A stretch of DNA of 64,000 nucleotides. Origin: UBA1757 sp963617485 (GTDB lineage Bacteria; Bacteroidota; Bacteroidia; Bacteroidales; UBA1402). Shown one piece after another: positions 51,614 through 60,107 of this stretch. Location of the stretch: NCBI GenBank assembly GCA_963617485.1, contig CAVEPA010000002.1, positions 1 through 64,000 of the forward strand, read 5' to 3'. The notes under the pieces were generated by a model that was not told where the DNA came from, did no database searches, and saw only the letters and a list, made by a program, of their open reading frames with translations. A program made the position numbers and the translations under genes. How positions within the stretch are numbered: the stretch's first letter is position 1; every line of letters starts with the position of its first letter.

Positions 51614-53077
51614 TTATCCAACACTACCTTCCAGAGAAACGCTCAGCAATTTCTGTGCCTCCACGGCAAATTCCATGGGCAATTTATTGAGCACCTCCTT
51701 GGCATATCCGTTAACAATCAGCTCGACAGCCTCTTCGGTGGAAAGGCCGCGTTGCTGACAATAGAACAATTGTTCCTGATTTATTTTCGAAGTGGTGGCT
51801 TCGTGTTCCACCACCGCCGTATTGTTGTTGATGTCGATGTAAGGGAATGTGTGCGCACCGCAGGTATCGCCCATCAACAGACTGTCGCACTGGGAATGGT
51901 TGCGCGCATTGTGAGCCGAGGGTGCCACACGCACCAGCCCACGGTAGCTATTCTGGCTCTTGCCCGCCGATATTCCCTTAGAAACGATGGTACTGCGGGT
52001 GTTTTTGCCCAAATGTATCATCTTGGTACCCGTATCGGCCTGCTGGTAATTGTTGGTCACCGCCACAGAATAGAACTCGCCCACCGAGTCGTCGCCCTGC
52101 AGCACACAGGAAGGATACTTCCACGTGATGGCCGATCCCGTTTCCACTTGCGTCCACGACACCTTGGAACGATGACCTTTGCACAAACAGCGCTTGCTCA
52201 CAAAATTGTAGATGCCACCACGGCCGAATTTATCGCCGGGGAACCAGTTCTGCACCGTAGAGTACTTCACCTCGGCGCGGTCGCAGACCACAATCTCCAC
52301 AATGGCCGCGTGCAGCTGGGCCTTGTCGCGAATGGGAGCAGTGCATCCCTCCAGATAGCTGACGTAACTGTCGTCGTCGGCCACAATCAGGGTTCGCTCG
52401 AACTGACCCGTGTTCATCGCATTGATGCGAAAATAAGTAGAAAGTTCCATGGGACAACGCACACCCTTGGGAATATACACGAACGAACCGTCGCTGAAAA
52501 CAGCCGAGTTCAACGCTGCAAAGAAGTTGTCGCGATAAGGCACCACGCTGCCCAAATACTGGCGCACCAAATCGGGATATTCCCTCACGGCCTCCGAAAT
52601 GGAGCAGAAGATGATGCCCAGTTCGGCCAGATTCTCTTTGTATGTGGTCTTGACCGACACGCTGTCCATCACGGCATCGACGGCCGTACCGCCGCTCAAG
52701 AGATGCTCGCGTTCCTCAAGGGGAATGCCCAGCTTGTCGAAAGTTTTCAGCAGTTCAGGGTCGATGCCCTCTTTGTTATCATCTTGCTGCGTCTTGGGAG
52801 CGGCAAAATAGATAATATCCTGATAATCAATTTCCGGAATCTTCAGCTGCGCCCAAGTGGGCATGGTCAGACCCTGCCAATAGCGGAAGGCTTTCAGGCG
52901 GAACTCCAACAGCCATTCGGGTTCTTGCTTCTTGGCCGAAATATAGCGGATGATGTCCTCGTTCAGACCACGGGGCACCACTTCCGTTTCGATGTCGGTT
53001 ACAAATCCGTGTTTGTATTCCCCGCTCGTAACTTCGTCTATAATATGCTGATCCGTAGACTTTTCCATATGGTTCAA
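51614..53077 (-). CDS. sufB: Fe-S cluster assembly protein SufB
   Basis: SufB is the main scaffold subunit on which clusters are built. The 487-aa product has the N-terminal YKHGFVTDIETE, then VYIPKGVRCPMELSTYFRIN, SYLEGCTAPIRDKAQLHAAIVEIV, GKSQNSYRGLVRVAPSAHNARNHSQCDSLL (shown only in part here) and HEATTSKINQEQLFYCQQRG. Two conserved cysteines are in EGCTAP and SQCDSLL. Its start overlaps cvpA by 4 nt, giving translational coupling. Confidence 0.97.
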   Translation of the reverse strand: MNHMEKSTDQHIIDEVTSGEYKHGFVTDIETEVVPRGLNEDIIRYISAKKQEPEWLLEFRLKAFRYWQGLTMPTWAQLKIPEIDYQDIIYFAAPKTQQDDNKEGIDPELLKTFDKLGIPLEEREHLLSGGTAVDAVMDSVSVKTTYKENLAELGIIFCSISEAVREYPDLVRQYLGSVVPYRDNFFAALNSAVFSDGSFVYIPKGVRCPMELSTYFRINAMNTGQFERTLIVADDDSYVSYLEGCTAPIRDKAQLHAAIVEIVVCDRAEVKYSTVQNWFPGDKFGRGGIYNFVSKRCLCKGHRSKVSWTQVETGSAITWKYPSCVLQGDDSVGEFYSVAVTNNYQQADTGTKMIHLGKNTRSTIVSKGISAGKSQNSYRGLVRVAPSAHNARNHSQCDSLLMGDTCGAHTFPYIDINNNTAVVEHEATTSKINQEQLFYCQQRGLSTEEAVELIVNGYAKEVLNKLPMEFAVEAQKLLSVSLEGSVG

Positions 53078-53613
53078 ATTTGTTGTTTCCGGCCGTCGAC
53101 CGCCTTTTCGATACTGAAGTTGTCCTCGTAAAGATTCTTCAGTTCGGGAATGAAGGTCGGTGCCATATCTAGAACAGGCTTGTAAAGCGTAGAGCTCTGG
53201 ATTACTTTATCGGGAATGAGCAAGTGCTTCTTGTCGGCAAACTCATAGATATTCAACACGATACTCATGATAAAAGCCGCAATGAGCACCGAAAGCACGG
53301 CACCGAACAAGCGGTTCACCCAGCCCAAAAGCAAGGTCTTCACCAGCTTTTCCACCAGCCAGGCCAGCAAGGAAACCAGCAAATCCGCCCCTACAAAGAC
53401 GAGGGCAAAAGCGATGATATACACCACCTTGTCGTCCATTTCGGTCCAGTATCCGCCCAGCGTCACAGCCAGGTCTGGAGCATACCTGCGTGCAGCCGCC
53501 AAACCAGCCACCAAGGCAATCACTCCGCCCACCGCGCTTATCAGTCCCTTGCGCCAACCGGAAATAAAGGCCAGCAGCGCAATTATCACCAGAACAATGT
53601 CTATCACATTCAT
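53074..53613 (-). CDS. cvpA: CvpA family membrane protein
   Basis: This 179-aa protein has four hydrophobic helices (IDIVLVIIALLAFISGWRKG, SAVGGVIALVAGLAAA, VVYIIAFALVFVGADLLVSLL, LFGAVLSVLIAAFIMSIVL). The family pattern is SGWRKGLI near the N-terminus and LGWVNRLFGAVLS. CvpA is linked to colicin V production and envelope integrity in E. coli; its role in Bacteroidota is unclear. It sits 3 nt after infB and overlaps sufB. Confidence 0.9.
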   Translation of the reverse strand: MNVIDIVLVIIALLAFISGWRKGLISAVGGVIALVAGLAAARRYAPDLAVTLGGYWTEMDDKVVYIIAFALVFVGADLLVSLLAWLVEKLVKTLLLGWVNRLFGAVLSVLIAAFIMSIVLNIYEFADKKHLLIPDKVIQSSTLYKPVLDMAPTFIPELKNLYEDNFSIEKAVDGRKQQI

Positions 53614-53616
53614 CCC

Positions 53617-56586
53617 TTACAGGCTTTGCTTTACTTCGTGTTCTTCGAACGATTCAATGTAGTCGCCAACTTTGATGTCGTTGTAGCCCACAATGCTCAT
53701 ACCGCATTCGAAACCGACGGTAACTTCCTTGGCATCGTCCTTGAAACGCTTCAAGGCAGCCATCTCGCCCGTGTAGATAACAATACCGTCGCGGATAAGG
53801 CGCACCTTGGTGCCACGCTTTACCTTGCCGTCCTTCACCATACAGCCGGCAACGGTGCCCACCTTCGAAATCTTGAAGATTTCGCGCACCTCGGCCGAAC
53901 CCAGAATTTCTTCTTTGATGACAGGCGAAAGCATACCCTCCATGGCCGCCTTCACTTCTTCGATGGCATCGTAGATAACCGAGTACAGACGAATGTCGAC
54001 ACCTTCCTTCTCGGCATTGCGTCGGGCAGGGATAGAAGGACGCACTTGGAAACCGATGATAATGGCATCTGAAGCCGAAGCCAGGGTAACATCCGATTCT
54101 GAAATCTGGCCCACACCCTTGTGGATGACATTCACCTTGATATGTTCGGTGCTCAGCTTGATGAGAGAGTCTTGCAAAGCCTCGGCAGAACCATCCACAT
54201 CGGCCTTGACGATAAGATTCAGTTCTTTGAAGTTGCCAATGGCGATGCGGCGGCCTATTTCGGCCAGCGTCAGCGTGGTGCTGGTACGCAGACCTTGTTC
54301 GCGCTGCAACTGCTCACGCTTGGAGGCGATTTCGCGGGCTTCCTGTTCGGTTTCCATCACGTTGAAGTTATCGCCGGCCTGGGGCGCACCGTTCAGACCA
54401 AGCACCAGAGCGGGCTGGCCCGGCGTGGCCTTCTGCATTTTCTGTCCACGCTCGTTGAACATAGCCTTGATACGTCCGAAATACGGACCGGCCACCATGA
54501 TATCACCCACGTGCAAGGTACCATTCTGAACCAAGACCGTAGCCACATATCCGCGGCCCTTGTCCAAAGACGATTCGATAATGCAACCCAGCGCACGTTT
54601 GTTGGGATTGGCCTTCAGGTCGAGCATTTCAGCTTCGAGCAATACCTTGTCGAGTAGTTCGGCCACATGCAATCCCGTCTTGGCCGAAATATCCTGCGAC
54701 TGGTACTTGCCGCCCCAATCTTCCACCAGATAATTCATCTCGGCCAACTGCTGCTTGATATGCTCGGGATTAGCGGAAGGCTTGTCTATCTTATTGATGG
54801 CGAAGACAATAGGCACACCGGCGATAGATGCGTGTGAAATAGCCTCCTTGGTCTGGGGCATCACGTCATCGTCGGCAGCCACAATAATGATGGCAATATC
54901 GGTCATCTTGGCACCACGGGCACGCATGGCGGTAAAAGCCTCGTGACCAGGCGTATCGAGGAAGGTGATTTCACGTCCGTCGTCCAAAGTAACGCTGTAG
55001 GCACCGATGTGCTGCGTAATACCGCCGGCTTCACCGGCAATGACGTTGGTGTTGCGGATATAGTCGAGCAGCGAAGTCTTACCGTGGTCTACGTGACCCA
55101 TCACCGTAATGATAGGCGGACGCGGAACCAAATCTTCTTCCTTGTCTTCTTCCACATGGATGGCCTGCAGCACTTCGGCACTCACATATTCGGTGGTGAA
55201 GCCGAATTCGTCGGCCACGATGTTGATGGTTTCAGCATCGAGACGTTGGTTGATGGATACCATCTGGCCCATTTCCATACACTTGGAGATAACCTGCACG
55301 GCACTCACATTCATCATCGTAGCCAAGTCGTTTACCGTAACGAACTCGGTAAGCTTGATAATACGCGATTCGCGCGATTCCTGCTCCTGCTGGTCGTGCA
55401 TACGCTGCGAGGCAGCCTGACGCTTGTCTTTGCGGTACTGTACGCCCTTCTTGGGCTTGGCACTCAGACGGGCCAGCGTTTCCTTCACCTGCTTGGAAAC
55501 ATCCTCTTCGTTGAAGTCGGGCTTACCGCCAAACTTGTTGTTCTTATTGTTTTTGTTGTGCTGGTCCTTGGAATGGAAGTTGCCTTGTCCACCCTGATTG
55601 CCCTGATTATTGTAGTCGGAAGCCTCTACTCGCACCTTGCCATCGCGAATGCGGTTGCGCTTCTTCTTGTTCTGGGCATCGCCAGCTTGCTGGGCATGCG
55701 CTTCGTGAGCAGCGTGGTCGGTTTGGTTGGCGGTATGGTCGGCAGCTTTCTGCTTGTTGGCGGCAGCCTGTTGCTGACGGCGCTCTTCCTGCTCCTTCTG
55801 ACGCTCGGCCTTGGTCTTCTTCTTGGGCCGCGTAAACTGGTTGATAGAATCCAAATCGATGGTAGACAGCACTTTCAGACCTGGCACCTTTTCTACACCC
55901 AACTTGAAAACCTCATCGTGGTGCTTGGCCTCAGCTTCTGTCTGAGGTTCAGCGGCGGGCTGCTCGGGAGCGGCGGGTTCTTCGGTTTTCTCAACAATGG
56001 TCGGTTTTTCGGCAGGGGTCGGCTCAACCACGGGCTCAACCACAGGTTCTGCCTTGGGTTCAACAGCCACAGGTTCCGGTTTTACTGCCGGTTCCGGCTC
56101 GGCCAAAGGCTTTTCAACAGACACAGGCTGCTCCTCTGGCTTTTCCTCGGCTTTCACCGGCTGTTCCTTTGGTTGTTCCACGGGTTTCTCCACCGGCTTC
56201 TCTTCCACTGCCGGAGCTGCGGGCGTTTCCTGTTCCTTCTTGGGCTGGCCCACCGTATTCAAATCTATCTTGCCCAAAGGTTTATACTGCTGACGCTCGA
56301 AGGGTTGCTCCTCCTTTTTGGCAGCGGCGGGCTTTTCGGCTGCAACTTCCGGCTTGGCAGCAGCTACGGGCTCGTCCTTGGGAGCCGGAGCCTCGGCCTT
56401 CTTGGTGGGCATTTCGCCGTGTCCGAATTTCTTCCACAGAATGGCATAGGCTTCGTCCGACACCTTTACATTGGGATCGTTCTCCACTTCGATACCTTCC
56501 TTGCGCAGATATTCCACCAAGGAAGACAAACCTACTTGTTGTACTTGCTGTACTTCTTTTAATATCTTACTTAATCTTACGGGCAT
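53617..56586 (-). CDS. infB: Translation initiation factor IF-2
   Basis: IF-2 is the GTPase that places initiator tRNA on the ribosome. The 989-aa product has a winged N-terminal segment (LSKILKEVQQVQQVGLSSLVEYL). A long Pro/Glu/Val/Ala-rich low-complexity region follows (about 65-230), then a basic Asn/Lys/Gln-rich linker. The G domain has GHVDHGKTSLLD, DTPGHEAFTAMR and NKIDKP, with domains II-IV after it. Long repetitive N-termini are common in Bacteroidota IF-2. It lies 5 nt after nusA. Confidence 0.98.
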   Translation of the reverse strand: MPVRLSKILKEVQQVQQVGLSSLVEYLRKEGIEVENDPNVKVSDEAYAILWKKFGHGEMPTKKAEAPAPKDEPVAAAKPEVAAEKPAAAKKEEQPFERQQYKPLGKIDLNTVGQPKKEQETPAAPAVEEKPVEKPVEQPKEQPVKAEEKPEEQPVSVEKPLAEPEPAVKPEPVAVEPKAEPVVEPVVEPTPAEKPTIVEKTEEPAAPEQPAAEPQTEAEAKHHDEVFKLGVEKVPGLKVLSTIDLDSINQFTRPKKKTKAERQKEQEERRQQQAAANKQKAADHTANQTDHAAHEAHAQQAGDAQNKKKRNRIRDGKVRVEASDYNNQGNQGGQGNFHSKDQHNKNNKNNKFGGKPDFNEEDVSKQVKETLARLSAKPKKGVQYRKDKRQAASQRMHDQQEQESRESRIIKLTEFVTVNDLATMMNVSAVQVISKCMEMGQMVSINQRLDAETINIVADEFGFTTEYVSAEVLQAIHVEEDKEEDLVPRPPIITVMGHVDHGKTSLLDYIRNTNVIAGEAGGITQHIGAYSVTLDDGREITFLDTPGHEAFTAMRARGAKMTDIAIIIVAADDDVMPQTKEAISHASIAGVPIVFAINKIDKPSANPEHIKQQLAEMNYLVEDWGGKYQSQDISAKTGLHVAELLDKVLLEAEMLDLKANPNKRALGCIIESSLDKGRGYVATVLVQNGTLHVGDIMVAGPYFGRIKAMFNERGQKMQKATPGQPALVLGLNGAPQAGDNFNVMETEQEAREIASKREQLQREQGLRTSTTLTLAEIGRRIAIGNFKELNLIVKADVDGSAEALQDSLIKLSTEHIKVNVIHKGVGQISESDVTLASASDAIIIGFQVRPSIPARRNAEKEGVDIRLYSVIYDAIEEVKAAMEGMLSPVIKEEILGSAEVREIFKISKVGTVAGCMVKDGKVKRGTKVRLIRDGIVIYTGEMAALKRFKDDAKEVTVGFECGMSIVGYNDIKVGDYIESFEEHEVKQSL

Positions 56587-56591
56587 AAATT

Positions 56592-57860
56592 TTAATTTTC
56601 TGTTTCGTCAAACTCGGCTTTCAAAATAGCAAGGACATCGTCCACAGTAGACTCTTCGAGGTCGGCTTTTTCAATCAGCGTCTCGCGAGGAATGGCCAGC
56701 ACGTCACGGGCAGTATCGCAACCGATAGACTTCAGGGCATTGATTACCCATTCATCGATTTCATCTTTGAACTCATCCAGGAAGATATCGTCGTCCTCGT
56801 CCGTTTCGCGGAATACATCCAACTGATAGCCGGTAAGCATACTTGCCAGCTTGATATTGTTACCGTTCTTGCCGATAGCCAGGGAAACTTCTTCGGGTTT
56901 CAACCAAACGGAAGCCTGCTTGTTCTCTTCGTCCAGGCGGATAGAAGAAATCTTGGCGGGGCTGAGCGCACGCTGGATATACAAACGGATATTGGGCGTA
57001 TAGTTGATAACATCGATGTTTTCGTTACGCAACTCGCGGACGATGCCGTGGATACGCGAACCCTTCACACCTACGCAAGCGCCCACCGGGTCGATACGGT
57101 CGTCGTAAGACTCAACGGCAATCTTGGCTCTTTCGCCAGGAATGCGGGCCACACCCTTGATGTTGATAAGGCCGTCGTGGATTTCGGGCACCTCCAATTC
57201 GAAGAGTCTTTCCAGGAAAGCGGGAGAAGTACGCGAAAGGATGATTTTCGGGTTGTTGTTCTTGTTGTCGACACGTTCGATGACGGCACGCACTGTTTCG
57301 CCTTTGCGGTAAAAATCGCTGGGAATCTGCTCCTGCTTGGGCAAGAGCATTTCGTTGTTTTCGTCATCAAGCAAAAGAATTTCCTTTTTCCAGATTTGAT
57401 AAACTTCGGCACTCACCAGTTGGCCCACCATCTCGCTGAAACGCGCATAGAGGTTTTCCTTCTGCAGCTCCATAATGCGCGACGCCAAGGTCTGACGCAA
57501 GTTCAAGATGGCGCGACGGCCGAACTCGCTGAAATGAATCTTCTTGGTCACTTCCTCGCCCACCTCGAAGTCTTCGTCAATCTGACGGGCCTCGCTAAGA
57601 GGAATCTGCAACTGTGCATCGGTCAGGTCTTCGTCGGCAACTACCACGCGGTTGTGCCAAATTTCAAAGTCGCCGTTATCGGGGTTGATAATAACGTCGT
57701 ACTGTTCGTCGGTGCCATACATCTTGGCAATCACATTGCGGAAAGAATCCACGATCACATTAATCATCGTGCTGCGATCGATGTTTTTCGATTCCTTGAA
57801 ATCGGAGAAAATCTCAATCAGGTTGATTTTCTCCTCGGTGGGAGTTGTTTTCTTAGCCAT
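56592..57860 (-). CDS. nusA: Transcription termination/antitermination factor NusA
   Basis: NusA binds RNA polymerase and nascent RNA to control pausing and antitermination. The 422-aa product has the N-terminal domain, an S1 domain (about 130-200), KH1 and KH2 (IDPVGACVGVKGSRIHGIVREL, LAIGKNGNNIKLASMLTGYQL) and a C-terminal helical segment (SIGCDTARDVLAIPRETLIEKADL). It lies between rimP (58-nt gap) and infB. Confidence 0.97.
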   Translation of the reverse strand: MAKKTTPTEEKINLIEIFSDFKESKNIDRSTMINVIVDSFRNVIAKMYGTDEQYDVIINPDNGDFEIWHNRVVVADEDLTDAQLQIPLSEARQIDEDFEVGEEVTKKIHFSEFGRRAILNLRQTLASRIMELQKENLYARFSEMVGQLVSAEVYQIWKKEILLLDDENNEMLLPKQEQIPSDFYRKGETVRAVIERVDNKNNNPKIILSRTSPAFLERLFELEVPEIHDGLINIKGVARIPGERAKIAVESYDDRIDPVGACVGVKGSRIHGIVRELRNENIDVINYTPNIRLYIQRALSPAKISSIRLDEENKQASVWLKPEEVSLAIGKNGNNIKLASMLTGYQLDVFRETDEDDDIFLDEFKDEIDEWVINALKSIGCDTARDVLAIPRETLIEKADLEESTVDDVLAILKAEFDETEN

Positions 57861-57918
57861 TCCTTCTAGTTATTTTTTAATTGTTATTGATTTTTCCTTT
57901 TTGATTCTTGTACGGCCG

Positions 57919-58383
57919 TCAGAACTCGATGTACTGCGCCACCGATTTGGCCTCGCTGTAAGGATAAGTTTCTTCGACCACTTTCTGCACCGGACGTTTG
58001 GAGCCTTCTTCCTTAACCTTGCGCAACACATTCACGCAAAAGCTCTCGTCGCCGGCACTTTGCAGCACGCCTATGAATTTCTGTCCGTTTTTCAGGCGCA
58101 CTTCTACATCGTTGCCTATATGCTTGAGCCACTGAGCCTTTACCTTGAATGGCTGGCCTATACCGGCCGACGACACTTCGAGCGAATAGTCTTCCTGTTC
58201 GCGGTCGAATTGCGTTTCGAAAAAGTTGCTCAAGTCGGAGCAATCGTCGATGTTTACCGAGCCCTTGTACGACTCGAATTCGATGGCTACCACATTGTCG
58301 GACGATACGGTGCAGTCTACCAAAAAGAACCCGCGTTCTTCCAACCAAGGGCCAACCACCTGATTTACAGTATCTTTGTTCAT
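57919..58383 (-). CDS. rimP: Ribosome maturation factor RimP
   Basis: RimP assists late assembly of the 30S subunit. The 154-aa product has the expected LEERGFFLVDCTVS, SVNIDDCSDLSNFFETQFD and DYSLEVSSAGIGQPFK, the most conserved block, then LKNGQKFIGVL in the C-terminal SH3-like domain. It is the first gene of the rimP-nusA-infB-cvpA-suf unit. Confidence 0.96.
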   Translation of the reverse strand: MNKDTVNQVVGPWLEERGFFLVDCTVSSDNVVAIEFESYKGSVNIDDCSDLSNFFETQFDREQEDYSLEVSSAGIGQPFKVKAQWLKHIGNDVEVRLKNGQKFIGVLQSAGDESFCVNVLRKVKEEGSKRPVQKVVEETYPYSEAKSVAQYIEF

Positions 58384-58448
58384 AATTATCGGGTATTATT
58401 AAAAGCGAAAGGAAGACCAACGGGGCCCTCCTTCTGCATCATCGGCGG

Positions 58449-58480
58449 CAAAAGTACACAGTATCAAGCAATTTGCCAAA
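58449..58480 (-). promoter_or_regulatory. rimP-nusA-infB-suf promoter with both -33 and -7 elements
   Basis: On the minus strand, TTTG (58477-58480), a 20-bp spacer and TACTTTTG (58449-58456) match the full Bacteroides TTTG-N19-21-TAnnTTTG consensus. It is 65 nt before the rimP ATG. It is the best promoter match I found in the window, and the hipA stop is only 18 nt upstream of it. Confidence 0.8.
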
Positions 58481-58497
58481 TTTTCTGCATGGAAATT

Positions 58498-59607
58498 CTA
58501 TCTGCTCCGCTCGATGTTGTTTCCATCCAGCACTTCGCGAATCTGGGAGATGATGCCCGAGGCTTGCCGTTTTGTTAAGCCCGCATCGGAGGCTACGGCC
58601 AGAAAATCGTCTATGTCAGGACGTTCCTTGCCATTAACAATCGATGCATGGATACCGTTATTTGCATTGCGGCACTCAGTGATGTCGTAGGCGGGCGCTA
58701 TGCTCCATTTCGATCCGTCACAGATGAAGGAGAAATTCTTCGCATGGTCATCGTTGTTACCTATTTCGTAGTTGAAAATCATCCTGCGATACATTTCCTG
58801 CGCTTGCGACATATCTTTGGTCAGATGAGCGGTGAACCTTATCAGTTTCCGATAGTCCATCATCGGGAGACGAATCGATTCTCCAAGCAACGCAGCTGCT
58901 GTAGCTACGTGAAGTCTTTTGCCGTCCAATGTCAGGTCGAATCGTCTAGTACCAAGATATTTTCCGTTGAACAGTTTGCAGTCGGGTATTCTTATGCCGC
59001 ACATCTTGGCCTTTTGAAGTATGTCGTACTCGCGCATTCCCATGTCCAGAGGATCGTAATAATGTCTGAATTTGACCAACCACGAGCCGTTTTCGTCCTT
59101 CCACAAGCATTTAGGACGACATCCTCCGGAATTTCCGCTCATGATGTAGAGGTTTCCGGCACTCGAAAAGTCTTTTTCCGTCAACACAGCCAAGGCATCC
59201 TTCTGTATCTGGTCCAAAGTGGCAGATTCCTGCTTTTCGTCGACAACAACCTGCGGAACATACACCAAAGCCCCCATTCCATTTTCTCCTACCAAAGAAA
59301 GCCGCTCTACCGGAGTCATCTCTAGGAGTGAAAGTCCATACTTTTGCAGCAACTTATTCAGAAGATAACTACCATATCCATCGGGCATACTATCTTCGAA
59401 AATTCCGAAGTTGCCGTAAAAGCAGTTTGTTTTCGGCACCAAGAGTTCATCGGTTAGGGGCAACTCCAAGGGAGAAATAGAAAATCCTGTTGCCAACCAA
59501 CGCTGGTTGTACTGGAACACGCAACTATGGTTATCAGGAGTCATGGACAGCGTCCCAACTGCCTCGTTGTGATATAATACCGTCAATGATTTTGGCAATC
59601 GTATCAT
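58498..59607 (-). CDS. hipA: HipA-type serine/threonine kinase toxin
   Basis: HipA kinases phosphorylate targets such as glutamyl-tRNA synthetase and cause growth arrest. The 369-aa product has an N-terminal HipA domain, then the kinase core: GGCRPKCLW (residues 161-169, phosphate loop), K179 in LVKF, NNDDHAKNFSF (284-294, with D287 the likely catalytic Asp) and PAYD (305-308, metal Asp). All essential residues appear intact. It overlaps hipB by 4 nt. No terminator separates it from the rimP promoter, so some read-through into the housekeeping operon is possible. Confidence 0.92.
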   Translation of the reverse strand: MIRLPKSLTVLYHNEAVGTLSMTPDNHSCVFQYNQRWLATGFSISPLELPLTDELLVPKTNCFYGNFGIFEDSMPDGYGSYLLNKLLQKYGLSLLEMTPVERLSLVGENGMGALVYVPQVVVDEKQESATLDQIQKDALAVLTEKDFSSAGNLYIMSGNSGGCRPKCLWKDENGSWLVKFRHYYDPLDMGMREYDILQKAKMCGIRIPDCKLFNGKYLGTRRFDLTLDGKRLHVATAAALLGESIRLPMMDYRKLIRFTAHLTKDMSQAQEMYRRMIFNYEIGNNDDHAKNFSFICDGSKWSIAPAYDITECRNANNGIHASIVNGKERPDIDDFLAVASDAGLTKRQASGIISQIREVLDGNNIERSR

Positions 59608-59921
59608 ATTTTTCTCACTCCTCGTTTGCGATTGGCGTTCTTTTTAATGGATTCCATTTCTCTGAGCGTACTATATTTGGGCTCGTTGAACATTCTCTCC
59701 AACTCTTCGGTATAACCTAGCGCCATGGCTATTTTCACGAAAGATTCGAGCGAAACCTTCGATGTCAGTTCAAAACGGGCGATGCTTGCCTTAGGCACAC
59801 CCGTCAACGATTGCAAGTCTGCTCTGGTCAGACCCTTTTCGAGCCTACGCTTCTTGAGCCGTTCCGACAAGATTTTCATCACCTCTTCTGGTGTGGTCAG
59901 CACAAAGTCTGATTCAAACAT
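59604..59921 (-). CDS. hipB: HipB-type XRE antitoxin/repressor
   Basis: This 105-aa protein has a helix-turn-helix (SERLKKRRLEKGLTRADLQSLTGVPKASIARFE, residues ~20-50, abbreviated) of the XRE type and a basic C-terminal tail (SIKKNANRKRGVRKI). It is expected to neutralise HipA and repress its own operon. ATG 59921 is used because the promoter box at 59955-59962 overlaps the longer version. It is translationally coupled to hipA (ATGA overlap). Confidence 0.88.
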   Translation of the reverse strand: MFESDFVLTTPEEVMKILSERLKKRRLEKGLTRADLQSLTGVPKASIARFELTSKVSLESFVKIAMALGYTEELERMFNEPKYSTLREMESIKKNANRKRGVRKI

Positions 59922-59954
59922 AACGACTAAAATTTTATCTCTTATAATCGAAAG

Positions 59955-59962
59955 CAAAGATA
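59955..59962 (-). promoter_or_regulatory. Probable hipBA promoter, TATCTTTG
   Basis: On the minus strand TATCTTTG fits TAnnTTTG, 33 nt before the hipB ATG. The region is clearly AT-rich compared with the flanking genes. The iteron-like repeats lie upstream, between this box and the divergent ATPase promoter. Confidence 0.55.
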
Positions 59963-60019
59963 AGAAATAATATTTAAGTCTCTATAAAAAGTAGCGCTGC
60001 AAACTTCCGAGTCAGCTCG

Positions 60020-60102
60020 ATGTTGGAAAAGTTGCAGAAAAACCACTATTTCATGTTGGAAAAGTTGCAGAAACATGCTATTTTTGCAATGAAAAAGTTG
60101 CA
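60020..60102. repeat. Three 33-bp-spaced direct repeats at the ATPase promoter
   Basis: AAAAGTTGCA occurs at 60027-60036, 60060-60069 and 60093-60102, with an exact 33-bp period. The first two units share 21 bases starting ATGTTGGAAAAG; the third is shortened before the core. The repeats straddle the -7 box at 60079-60086, so they are well placed to be operator sites. Confidence 0.85.
60079..60086 (+). promoter_or_regulatory. Probable promoter of the AAA/DUF4143 gene, TATTTTTG
   Basis: TATTTTTG fits TAnnTTTG, 21 nt before the ATG. It lies between the second and third AAAAGTTGCA copies. Confidence 0.5.
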
Positions 60103-60107
60103 AATAT

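Noticed and set aside
51278..53131. 617-codon plus-strand frame opposite sufC/sufB
   Set aside because: Antisense shadow of sufC and sufB; no domain-like composition, and it spans the gap between two real genes.
54943..56562. 539-codon plus-strand frame opposite infB
   Set aside because: Its Leu/Gly/Val/Phe-rich, membrane-like look mirrors the Pro/Glu/Ala/Lys-rich IF-2 N-terminus and is not a real membrane protein.
60020..60102. Possible CRISPR or plasmid origin iterons
   Set aside because: Only three short cores without spacer-like diversity and no replication initiator nearby; placement over a promoter fits regulation better.
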